From positions 1 to 8,261 of the forward strand of contig JAICLN010000188.1 of assembly GCA_025925615.1 (NCBI GenBank): a stretch of 8,261 nt of DNA. Direction: 5' to 3'. Below the pieces are notes generated by a model, which ran no database searches, was not told the DNA's origin, and saw only the letters and a program-made list of their open reading frames with translations. The translations under genes were made by a program, and so were the position numbers. Each line of letters begins with the position of its first letter. Positions within the stretch are counted from its first letter, which is position 1. The stretch is from Actinomycetospora sp. (GTDB taxonomy: Bacteria; Actinomycetota; Actinomycetes; Mycobacteriales; Pseudonocardiaceae). Positions 1 to 6,680 of this stretch are shown piece by piece.

Positions 1-657
1 CCGCTGGGCCCCGACGACGGCCCGCAGGACTGGTTCGTCCACGCCTACCTGGACGGGTCCGGGGACGCGGTCTTCGTCGGAACCGGGGTGAAGGAACGGT
101 CCTACCCGGCCCACGCCGGCCTGACCAGCCTCGGGCGGGTCGAACCGTGGCCCGGGCTCGCCGACACCGCCACCGGGTTCCTGCGCCGCGCCGGGTACCG
201 GGGCGTCGTCGACCTCGACCTGCGCGTCGACCCCCGCGACGGCGAGGCGAAGCTGCTCGACGCGAACCCGCGGTTCGGCGCCCAGTTCCGGGTGTTCCGC
301 GGCGCGCGCGGCGTCGACGTCGCGGTGGCCGCCCACCTCGACCTCACCGGCCGGGGCGTGCCCGATGACCCGCCGCTGCCGCGCCGGTTCGTCGTCGAGC
401 CCTACGACCCCGTCGCGGCGCTGACCCACCTGCGCCGAGGAGAGCTCGACGCGCGGGGATGGGCCACCTCGCTGCGGGGGATCGACGAGCCCGCCTGGTA
501 CGCCGCCGACGACCCGCTGCCCTTCGCGCTCATGGCCGCGCGCACGGCCACCGAGACCTCCCGGCGCGGTGTCGCCGGGCTCGCCCGGGCCCTCCGGCCG
601 GCGCACCGCACAGCCACATCCGTCGTCGGCGCACGAATCACTGGGGAGGACACCACC
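1..657 (+). CDS. ATP-grasp family ligase, 5'-truncated by the window edge, open into the next gene
   Basis: About 219 codons of the C-terminal part of an ATP-grasp carboxylate-amine (or -thiol) ligase are visible. Such enzymes activate a carboxylate as an acyl-phosphate with ATP and join it to a nucleophile; the substrate here cannot be read. Seen: the K-x-R-x-Y-P motif followed by a Gly-Leu-Thr turn (codons 30-41), then the strand GVVDLDLRVD, and the metal/phosphate-binding motif D-A-N-P-R at codons 87-91 (D at 259, N at 265), equivalent to the E-x-N-P-R of CarB-like members. The tail after about codon 180 is Arg/Ala-rich and not conserved-looking. The oddity is that no stop precedes the flavoprotein start at 658; the frame continues unbroken to 1872. 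The end given here is only the point before that start. CGA at 634-636 would be the natural place for a lost TGA. Location in front of sugar transferase genes suggests it decorates a glycan or lipid precursor (inference). Confidence 0.75.
634..657 (+). other. Junction lacking a stop codon between the ATP-grasp and flavoprotein genes
   Basis: The ATP-grasp frame reads through this linker into the flavoprotein in the same frame. There is no stop in any forward frame immediately here. CGA at 634-636 differs from TGA by one C/T transition; a TGA there would end the ATP-grasp 21 bases before the ATG at 658 and leave the ribosome binding site in the intergenic gap, the normal layout. Either a real fusion, a stop-loss mutation or a sequence error. 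Confidence 0.6.
643..650 (+). promoter_or_regulatory. Strong Shine-Dalgarno for the flavoprotein
   Basis: GGGGAGGA lies 7 bases before the ATG at 658. It is the best ribosome binding site in the window and argues that the flavoprotein is, or was, translated from its own start even though the upstream frame runs into it. Confidence 0.8.
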
Positions 658-1872
658 ATGCAGGACCGCACCGATGTCGTGATCATCGGCGCCGGCCCCT
701 ACGGTCTGTCACTCGGGGCCCACCTGGCCCCGACCGGGCTACGGGTCCGACAGTTCGGCACCGCCATGCAGGCCTGGAAGACGATGCCGAAGGGGATGTT
801 CCTCAAGTCGCAGGGGTTCGCGTCGAGCCTCTCCGACCTCCGGGGCACCCACACCCTCGAGGCGTACTGCCGTCGGACCGAGACGCCCTACGCCGATTAC
901 GGGGTGCCGGTCGCGCTCGACACGTTCGTCGCCTACGGGGAGTGGTTCGCCCGCGAGCTCCTGCCCGACCTCGAGGACACCTCGGTGGTCGGACTGGCCC
1001 AGGACGAGCACGGTTTCCGGGTGGAGCTCGCCGACGGGGAGGTCGTGCACGCCCCTCGCGTGGTCGTCGCGGTCGGCCTCACCGGCGCCGCGGCGTTGCC
1101 CCCGGAGCTGGCGGGCCTGCCCGCCCGGCTGGTCTCGCACACCAGCCACAAGAGCGACATGGCCGAGTTCTCCGGCCGCCGGGTCGTCGTGCTCGGTGCG
1201 GGGCAGGCCGCGCTGGAGAGCGCGGCCCTGCTGAACGAGGCCGGCGCGGACACCCGCCTGGTGGCACGGGCGGAGCAGATCGCCTGGAACGGTGCGCCGC
1301 TCGCCGCGCATCGGTCGCTCTGGCGGCGGCTGCGTGAGCCCGAGGCGCCACTCGGTTCCGGCTGGGGCACCTGGTTCTACTCCAACCGGCCCGACCTCTA
1401 CCATCGCCTGCCCACCGCTGTGCGGTTGTCGCGGGCCCGCTCGGCGCTCGGTCCCGCCGGGGCCTACTGGCTGCGCCCACGCGTCGAAGGCGTCGTGCCG
1501 ATCCTCACCGGGCACCGCCTCGCGGGCGCGGAGATCGACGGCGACGAGGTGCGCCTGGACCTGCGCGACGCGTCGGGCCGGCAGCGGGTGCTGCACGCCG
1601 AGCACGTCCTGGCGGGCACCGGCTACCGGATCGACCTGTCCCGGATCGGCTTCCTCGACGAGTCCCTGCGGAGGCGAATCCTCACGCTCGCGGGCACTCC
1701 ATCGGTCACCGCGGATTACTGCACCTCGGTGCCCGGGCTGTACTTCTGCGGGCCCGCGGTCACGCCGAGCTTCGGCCCGGTGATGCGCTTCGCCTACGGC
1801 TCCGCGTACGCCGCGAAGGCGGCCGCCGCCAGCATCGTCGCCTCGACGCGCACGCCGGCGCCGGTGGCGTGA
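658..1872 (+). CDS. FAD-dependent, NAD(P)H-binding oxidoreductase (flavin monooxygenase-like)
   Basis: A 404-residue flavoprotein with two dinucleotide-binding folds. FAD site: VVIIGAGPYGL with G-x-G-P-x-G at residues 11-16. NAD(P)H site: VVVLGAGQAALESA with G-x-G-x-x-A at about 180-185. A G-T-G-Y-R segment at about 320-324 corresponds to the A-T-G-Y motif of class B flavin monooxygenases and lysine/ornithine N-hydroxylases, and the C-terminal CTSVPGLYFCGP with following glycines is the usual second flavin contact. It therefore most likely oxidises or hydroxylates a substrate using NADPH and oxygen, in the cytoplasm; the substrate is unknown. The start at ATG 658 is set by the GGGGAGGA site and by the N-terminal Rossmann strand beginning six residues later. 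The frame is also open upstream, so a fused ATP-grasp/flavoprotein running from 1 to 1872 is the alternative product. Stop TGA shares its A with the next ATG. Could be a reductase rather than an oxygenase. Confidence 0.85.
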   Translation: MQDRTDVVIIGAGPYGLSLGAHLAPTGLRVRQFGTAMQAWKTMPKGMFLKSQGFASSLSDLRGTHTLEAYCRRTETPYADYGVPVALDTFVAYGEWFARELLPDLEDTSVVGLAQDEHGFRVELADGEVVHAPRVVVAVGLTGAAALPPELAGLPARLVSHTSHKSDMAEFSGRRVVVLGAGQAALESAALLNEAGADTRLVARAEQIAWNGAPLAAHRSLWRRLREPEAPLGSGWGTWFYSNRPDLYHRLPTAVRLSRARSALGPAGAYWLRPRVEGVVPILTGHRLAGAEIDGDEVRLDLRDASGRQRVLHAEHVLAGTGYRIDLSRIGFLDESLRRRILTLAGTPSVTADYCTSVPGLYFCGPAVTPSFGPVMRFAYGSAYAAKAAAASIVASTRTPAPVA

Positions 1873-3326
1873 TGACGGCCGCCCCGGAGGAGACGGCGGC
1901 GCGGCGGGTGCCGCGCGCGTCGCTCCGCGCGCCCGCCCGGGGCGACGGGGCCGCCGTGCTGGTCGGGTGTCTCGACGGTGCGGCGGGCGCGCTCGCCGCC
2001 GCGCTCGTCGGGCTGCCCGGCGTCCTGTCCATCGGCTACGGCCTGGCGGTGGTCGTCCTGCTCGCCCTCGACGGCGCGTACCGCCCGCGGATCAGCACGT
2101 TCGTCGGGACGCGGGCACCACGGCTGGCGGGCGCGACGATCCTCCCGCTGCCCCTCCTGGTCCTGCTCGCGGCCGGGCGGGTGGCGCCGTGGGTGCCCGT
2201 GGCGGCCGTCGCGGTGGCGGCGGTGCTGGTGTCCGTCGCGCGCGTCGGCGTCGGCGCGGCGCAGCGGCGACGCCGCCGCCACGGACGGGGCGAGCCCGTC
2301 CTGGTCGTCGGGGCGGGGCCGACCGGCCGCCGTCTGGTCGCGGTGATGCGGGCGCGACCCGAGCTGGGGCTCGACCCGGTCGGGGTCCTGGACGACACCG
2401 AACCGGCCGGGGAGGAGGGACCGGACGGCGTGGTGTGGCGGGGGCCGGTGGCCGATCTCCCCGACCTCGTGCGGCGCCACGGCGTCCGGCGCGTGGTGGT
2501 GGCGCGCGCCGCCGGGGAGGATGCCGACCACGCGGACGGTCATGCGGTGTCGGACGGCCTGGAGGGCGCCCTCTACGCCGCGCGGGTGGCGGGCGCCCGG
2601 GTGTGGGTGGTGCCGCGCCTGCCGCGCACCGGCCTCGACGTGCCGCTCGGACACCTCGACGACCTGTGGGGCACGACGCTCGTCCCCCTCCGCCCGGTCG
2701 CGCGCGAGGTCTCCGTCACGGCGTGCCTGCACCGGGCGGGCGAGCTGCTGCTCGCGACCGTGCTGATCGTGGTGACCGCGCCCCTCGTCCTGGTGGCCGC
2801 CGCCCTCGCGGGGCCCGGTCGGCTCGCCGGCCCCGGCCCGGCCTTCTTCCGTCAGTGGCGGGTCGGCCGGGCGGGCGCGCCCGTCCGCGTGGTCAAGGTG
2901 CGGACCGTCGCGGGGGACGGCGACGGCGGGTGGGCGGTCCCCGAGGCACGGGTGACGGCCTGGGGACGGCTGCTGCGCCGGACCCACGTCGACGAGCTGC
3001 CCCAGTTGCTCGGCGTCCTTCGGGGCGACCTCGCCCTGGTCGGGCCCCGTCCCGAGCGCGCCGTGTTCGCCGCCGTGTTCGCGCGCACCGTCCCCGGCTA
3101 CCTCGACCGCCTGCGCGTCGGGGCCGGCCTGACCGGATGGGCCCAGGTGCACGGGCTCTGCGGGGACACCTCGGTGCCCGACCGGGCCCGCTTCGACTCC
3201 CAGTACGTCGCCTACCGGTCGGCCTGGCTCGACACCGTGATCCTGCTCCGCACCCTCGTCGCCCTACCCGCCGCGTCCCCCCGTGACCCGGCCGGAACGC
3301 CCGACACCCTCGGAGGTCGTCCGTGA
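1872..3326 (+). CDS. Polyprenyl-phosphate sugar-1-phosphate transferase (WcaJ/WbaP/EpsE-type initiating transferase)
   Basis: Membrane enzyme of 484 residues that moves a sugar-1-phosphate from a nucleotide sugar to a polyprenyl phosphate, the first committed step of exopolysaccharide or glycan repeat assembly. Seen: Ala/Leu/Val-rich membrane segments at about 27-48, 51-66, 88-103 and 105-125; a Rossmann-like soluble domain starting with VLVVGAGPTG (GAGPTG at 147-152); a hydrophobic helix at 291-315; then the catalytic domain with FRQWRVGR (326-333), KVRT, DELPQ (374-378, containing the Asp-Glu catalytic dyad), GPRPE (391-395) and GLTGWAQVHG (from 419). The length is typical for the family. 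The sugar is not predictable from sequence. ATG 1872 overlaps the previous stop by one base (TGATG); GTG at 1869 is an alternative adding one residue. Only a weak GGTGG precedes it, so translational coupling is likely. It sits at the head of the glycan genes, as expected for the initiating enzyme. Confidence 0.93.
   Translation: MTAAPEETAARRVPRASLRAPARGDGAAVLVGCLDGAAGALAAALVGLPGVLSIGYGLAVVVLLALDGAYRPRISTFVGTRAPRLAGATILPLPLLVLLAAGRVAPWVPVAAVAVAAVLVSVARVGVGAAQRRRRRHGRGEPVLVVGAGPTGRRLVAVMRARPELGLDPVGVLDDTEPAGEEGPDGVVWRGPVADLPDLVRRHGVRRVVVARAAGEDADHADGHAVSDGLEGALYAARVAGARVWVVPRLPRTGLDVPLGHLDDLWGTTLVPLRPVAREVSVTACLHRAGELLLATVLIVVTAPLVLVAAALAGPGRLAGPGPAFFRQWRVGRAGAPVRVVKVRTVAGDGDGGWAVPEARVTAWGRLLRRTHVDELPQLLGVLRGDLALVGPRPERAVFAAVFARTVPGYLDRLRVGAGLTGWAQVHGLCGDTSVPDRARFDSQYVAYRSAWLDTVILLRTLVALPAASPRDPAGTPDTLGGRP
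3312..3316 (+). promoter_or_regulatory. Shine-Dalgarno for the GT4 gene
   Basis: GGAGG, 6 bases before GTG 3323, inside the 3' end of the sugar transferase gene. It supports the GTG as the true start, since the protein begins directly with the conserved first strand. Confidence 0.75.
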
Positions 3327-4504
3327 AGGTCCTGCACGTCATCACCGGTCTCGGCGTCGGTGGCGCCGAGCTCCAGCTGCGCTCCCTGCTGCGGCACACC
3401 CGCCACGAGGCCGACGTCGTCACGCTCTACAACCCCGGCCCGGTGGCGGACATGATCGTCCGCGACGGCGGTCGGGTGCGCGACCTGGGGATGACCCGCA
3501 ACACCGAGGTCCCCGTGCTGCTCCACCTCGCCGCGCTCATGCGCCGGGGGCGCTACGACGTGGTGCACGTCCACCTCTACCGCTCCTGCATCTACGGCCG
3601 CCTGGCCGCGCGCCTGGCCGGGGTCCCGATCGTGGTCACCACCGAGCACTCGATCGGGGAGACCCATCTCGAGCGGCGGCGGATGACGACCGGCGTCCGC
3701 ACGCTCTACCTCGCCAGCGACGTCTGCTCCGACGTCACCATCGCCGTCTCTCCCGCCGTCCGGGACCGGCTGGTGCGGTGGGGGGTCCCGGCCCGCAAGA
3801 TCGAGATCATCCCGAACGGCCTCGACCTCGACCGCGTCGCCGCCGACCCGGTCGCCGGCGCCGAGGTCCGCGACCAGCTCGAGCTGCCCGCCACGGCCAC
3901 CGTGATCGGCGTGCTCGGGCGGCTCGATCCCAACAAGCGGTTCGACATGGTGATCTCGGCCGCGGCTCCGCTGCTCGGCCCGACCGTCCGGCTCCTCGTG
4001 GTGGGCGACGGGGAGGAACGGGCCCACCTGGAGGCGGTCGCCCGCGCCAGCGGCGCGGCACCGTGGGTGACGTTCGCCGGTGAGCGCCACGACGTGGCCG
4101 CCGTCCTGTCCGCGCTCGACCTCTTCGTCGCGAGCTCCGAGCAGGAGACGTTCGGGCTGTCCGTCCTCGAGGCCCTCACGAACGGGGTCCCGGCCCTCTA
4201 CACGACCTGCCCCGCACTCGACGGGATCGCGACCGACCGTGCCCACCAGGTGCCCGGGGAGGTGGCCGGGATGCGGGAGGCGATCGCCGAGGAGCTCGCC
4301 TCGCCGCGGCCCCGTCGGGGCGAGCCGGCCGTGATGGCGCACTACGGGATGAGCGCGGTCGCCGACCGGATCGACGGCCTCTACGAGCGACTCGACGCGC
4401 AGCGCCGTCCGCTCGCGGGCGTCACCGAGGTGCTCGGGGACGTGGTCCCGGCGCCCCGGCCGGCCGACGCCCCGGTACCGCGGACCCTGGTGGGAGGCGC
4501 GTGA
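3323..4504 (+). CDS. GT4-family retaining glycosyltransferase (GT-B fold)
   Basis: A 393-residue cytoplasmic or membrane-associated glycosyltransferase that probably adds the second or a later sugar to the lipid-linked acceptor. N-terminal half: MKVLHVITGLGVGGAE, with the G-G-A-E loop at residues 13-16 typical of GT4 enzymes, then DVVHVHLY and VTTEHS strands. C-terminal half: the VIGVLGRLDPNKRFD strand-loop that opens the donor-binding domain, LLVVGDGEER, and the E-x7-E donor motif with E275 and E283 around TFGLSVL. The last 40 or so residues (Pro/Ala/Arg-rich) look like an unconserved tail. It starts at GTG 3323, overlapping the upstream stop by four bases (GTGA), with a good Shine-Dalgarno. 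Donor and linkage cannot be assigned from sequence. All core GT4 motifs are intact. Confidence 0.92.
   Translation: MKVLHVITGLGVGGAELQLRSLLRHTRHEADVVTLYNPGPVADMIVRDGGRVRDLGMTRNTEVPVLLHLAALMRRGRYDVVHVHLYRSCIYGRLAARLAGVPIVVTTEHSIGETHLERRRMTTGVRTLYLASDVCSDVTIAVSPAVRDRLVRWGVPARKIEIIPNGLDLDRVAADPVAGAEVRDQLELPATATVIGVLGRLDPNKRFDMVISAAAPLLGPTVRLLVVGDGEERAHLEAVARASGAAPWVTFAGERHDVAAVLSALDLFVASSEQETFGLSVLEALTNGVPALYTTCPALDGIATDRAHQVPGEVAGMREAIAEELASPRPRRGEPAVMAHYGMSAVADRIDGLYERLDAQRRPLAGVTEVLGDVVPAPRPADAPVPRTLVGGA
4492..4497 (+). promoter_or_regulatory. Shine-Dalgarno for the epimerase gene
   Basis: GGGAGG, 6 bases before ATG 4504 but only 3 bases before GTG 4501. The spacing favours the ATG over the GTG as the start. 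Confidence 0.75.
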
Positions 4505-5487
4505 TGCGCGCGCTCGTCACCGGTGCGGCCGGGTTCATCGGCTCCCACCTCGTGGAGCATCTCCTCGGGTCCGGGCACGAGGTCGTCGCGCTCGACGACC
4601 TGTCCACCGGCTCGCCCGACAACCTGCGCGGGGTGGCGGACGACCCCGCCCTGGCCTTCCACCGCGGCTCGGTGCTCGACGCGGAGCTGGTCGACGACCT
4701 CGTCACCGGCGTCGGTACCGTCTTCCACCTCGCGGCCGCCGTCGGGGCGTTCGTCGTGCGCGACCGCACCGTCGAGGGCATCCGGGTCAACGTGCACGGC
4801 ACCGACACCGTGCTCGAGGCCGCCCGCAGGCACGGTGCCCGCCTCCTCGTGGCCTCCAGCAGCGAGATCTACGGCAAGAACACCAAGGTCGGGCTCCGGG
4901 AGGACGACGACCGCGTCGTCGGCTCACCCCTCATGCACCGGTGGTCCTACTCCGAGGCCAAGGCGCTCGACGAGAGCCTCGTCGCCGCGTCGGTCGAGGC
5001 CTTCGGGATGCACGGGGTGATCGCGAGGCTGTTCAACACCGTCGGGCCGCGCCAGACCGGTCAGTACGGGATGGTGGTGCCCCGCTTCGTCGGGCAGGCC
5101 CTGGCGGGCGATCCGCTCACGGTGTTCGGCACCGGCGAGCAGATCCGCTGCTTCTGCCACGTGCTGGACGTGGTCCCGGCCCTGGTGGCGCTCGCCGCCT
5201 GCGACGAGGCATCCGGACGTGCGGTGAACATCGGCCGATCCGAGCCGATCACGATCGCCGGACTCGCGGCACGCGTCATCGAGCGCACCGGCTCCTCGAG
5301 CTCGATCGTCCGGCGGACCTACGAGGAGATCTACGGACGCGGGTACGAGGACCTCCAGCGACGGGTGCCCGACTGCGGCCTCGCCGAACGGCTGCTCGGG
5401 TTCCGACCCGCGCGGGACCTCGACGACGTCATCGACTCCGTGGTGGCCGACCAGCTCGGGCGTCGTGCGGCCGTGACGTCCGCATGA
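4504..5487 (+). CDS. NAD-dependent epimerase/dehydratase (extended SDR), sugar-nucleotide modifying
   Basis: A 327-residue extended short-chain dehydrogenase that probably makes a nucleotide sugar for the glycosyltransferases of the operon. Seen: NAD-binding G-A-A-G-F-I-G at residues 7-13; the acidic DDLSTG loop after strand two, which indicates NAD rather than NADP; the SSSEIYG segment (Ser 118-120) supplying the catalytic serine; and the Y-x-x-x-K pair Tyr149/Lys153 in WSYSEAK. NTVGPRQTGQYG and the RCFCHVLDVV segment are typical of the UDP-glucose 4-epimerase, UDP-glucuronate decarboxylase and dehydratase group, and I cannot separate these by eye. Length matches the family. ATG 4504 overlaps the GT4 stop by one base (TGATG) and has a well-spaced GGGAGG. 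The 3' end overlaps the next start as ATGA. Catalytic residues are all present, so it should be active. Confidence 0.9.
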   Translation: MRALVTGAAGFIGSHLVEHLLGSGHEVVALDDLSTGSPDNLRGVADDPALAFHRGSVLDAELVDDLVTGVGTVFHLAAAVGAFVVRDRTVEGIRVNVHGTDTVLEAARRHGARLLVASSSEIYGKNTKVGLREDDDRVVGSPLMHRWSYSEAKALDESLVAASVEAFGMHGVIARLFNTVGPRQTGQYGMVVPRFVGQALAGDPLTVFGTGEQIRCFCHVLDVVPALVALAACDEASGRAVNIGRSEPITIAGLAARVIERTGSSSSIVRRTYEEIYGRGYEDLQRRVPDCGLAERLLGFRPARDLDDVIDSVVADQLGRRAAVTSA

Positions 5488-6680
5488 CGTCACCCGACGC
5501 CCGCCCCATCGACTCCGAGAGGAGGCGCACGCATGCCGCTCCACCGAGCCGGCGGCCCCGGCTCCTGCTCCTCACGCTCGCGCTGGCGGCGGTCGTCGCC
5601 GGCGTCGCGGGGGTGGCCGCCGTGAGCGACGGCAGCGGTGGACCCCACGGGTCGGGAGCCCTGCCGACCGCTTCCGCCACGCCCGCCCGCGACACGGTGA
5701 TCGCCGCCATCCCGTACTGGAACCTCGGTCCCGGTGCGTCCTCGGTCGAGGCCAACCACCAGGTCGTCGACGAGATCTCGCCGTGGATCTACACCATCGG
5801 CCCGAACGGCAGCGTCGTCTCGGCGGTGCCACCGCAGGACACGGCGACGGCGAGCGCCACCATGGCGAAGCTCCGTCTCCTCGGCGTGCCGCTCATGCCC
5901 AGCGTCTCCAACATGGTCGGCGGGAACTTCTCCTACGACGCCGTGGCCCCGATGCTGCACGACCCGGCGACGATGTCCCGCAACATCTCCTCGATCACCC
6001 AGCTCGCGGTCTCCCAGAGCTACGCCGGGATCGACCTGGACTACGAGGAGTTGCAGGCGGGCGATCGGGAGGCCTTCTCCTCCTTCGTCACCCAGCTCGC
6101 CGACTCGCTGCACGCCGCCCACAAGACGCTGTCGGTGGCGGTGTTCGCGAAGGTCGACGACGCGGGCGACGATCCGCGCAACGTCGCGCAGGACTACGCC
6201 GCGATCGGGGTGGCCGCCGACGAGGTACGGCTGATGACCTACGACTACCACTGGGAGTCCTCGCCCCCCGGCCCGATCGCGCCCGCCGGTTGGGTGCACG
6301 ACGTCCTCGCCTACGCGACGACCGTGATCCCGCCACAGAAGCTCGTGGTCGGGCTCGACCAGGCCGGCTACGACTGGGTCGGGAAACGGGGCACCACGAT
6401 CTCCTTCACCCAGGCGATGTCGCTGGCCTCCCAGCACGGAGTGGCCGTGCAGTGGGATCCGCTCAGCCAGTCGCCCTGGTTCCGCTACACCGCGGCGAAC
6501 GGCACCCAGCACGAGGTGTGGTTCGAGAACGCCGCCAGCGCCGACGCCAAGCGCGCCATCGCCGACTCCTTCGGCGTGCACGCGGTCTTCCTCTGGATGT
6601 ACGGCCCGCCCGACCCGGGGCTGTGGACCGACCTGGCCCAGCACCCACAGCCACCACCTACCTCCGGAGGTCCCGGATGA
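5484..6680 (+). CDS. Membrane-anchored or secreted GH18 family glycoside hydrolase (YaaH/SleL-like)
   Basis: A 398-residue protein with an Arg-rich N-terminus (residues 13-26), one hydrophobic segment at about 27-47 (signal anchor or signal peptide), a Gly/Ser/Ala/Thr/Pro linker to about 68, and a GH18 barrel from about 70. GH18 enzymes cleave beta-1,4-linked N-acetylglucosamine-type chains (chitin, peptidoglycan) through substrate-assisted catalysis. Seen: the catalytic strand YAGIDLDYEE with D184, D186 and the acid/base E188; MTYDYHW at 251-257; GLDQAGYDW at 290-298, the counterpart of the GYDW strand of spore-cortex YaaH-type enzymes; and VFLWMYG near the end. The first Asp of the usual D-x-x-D-x-D-x-E is Ala181. 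Start ATG 5484 overlaps the epimerase stop (ATGA) without a clear Shine-Dalgarno. Placed between the sugar-nucleotide gene and a membrane GT2, it probably trims or releases the polymer outside the membrane (inference). Substrate unproven. Confidence 0.88.
   Translation: MTSPDARPIDSERRRTHAAPPSRRPRLLLLTLALAAVVAGVAGVAAVSDGSGGPHGSGALPTASATPARDTVIAAIPYWNLGPGASSVEANHQVVDEISPWIYTIGPNGSVVSAVPPQDTATASATMAKLRLLGVPLMPSVSNMVGGNFSYDAVAPMLHDPATMSRNISSITQLAVSQSYAGIDLDYEELQAGDREAFSSFVTQLADSLHAAHKTLSVAVFAKVDDAGDDPRNVAQDYAAIGVAADEVRLMTYDYHWESSPPGPIAPAGWVHDVLAYATTVIPPQKLVVGLDQAGYDWVGKRGTTISFTQAMSLASQHGVAVQWDPLSQSPWFRYTAANGTQHEVWFENAASADAKRAIADSFGVHAVFLWMYGPPDPGLWTDLAQHPQPPPTSGGPG
6666..6670 (+). promoter_or_regulatory. 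Shine-Dalgarno for the GT2 gene
   Basis: GGAGG, 6 bases before ATG 6677, forming the right half of the perfect 10-base palindrome CCTCCGGAGG (6661-6670). It fixes the GT2 start and shows that the initiation signals of this interrupted gene are intact. Confidence 0.75.

Noticed and set aside
1794..3152. Long minus-strand open frame opposite the sugar transferase
   Set aside because: Composition is His/Gly/Arg/Asp-rich with no recognisable motifs; it mirrors the GC-rich codons of the strongly supported plus-strand gene.
5519..5535. AGGAGG followed 8 bases later by an ATG (5533), a textbook start near the GH18 N-terminus
   Set aside because: It is out of frame with the GH18. Its frame gives a short Arg/Ser/Pro-rich peptide that stops within about 30 codons, while the signal-anchor helix is encoded in the frame starting at 5484.
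5490..6644. 384-codon minus-strand open frame opposite the GH18
   Set aside because: Gly/Val/Arg/His-rich shadow with no domain motif; GH18 motifs on the plus strand are clear.
6661..6670. Perfect palindrome CCTCCGGAGG at the GT2 ribosome binding site as an operator
   Set aside because: Ten bases, with no loop and no second copy in the window. Half of it is simply the Shine-Dalgarno, so chance is enough to explain it.
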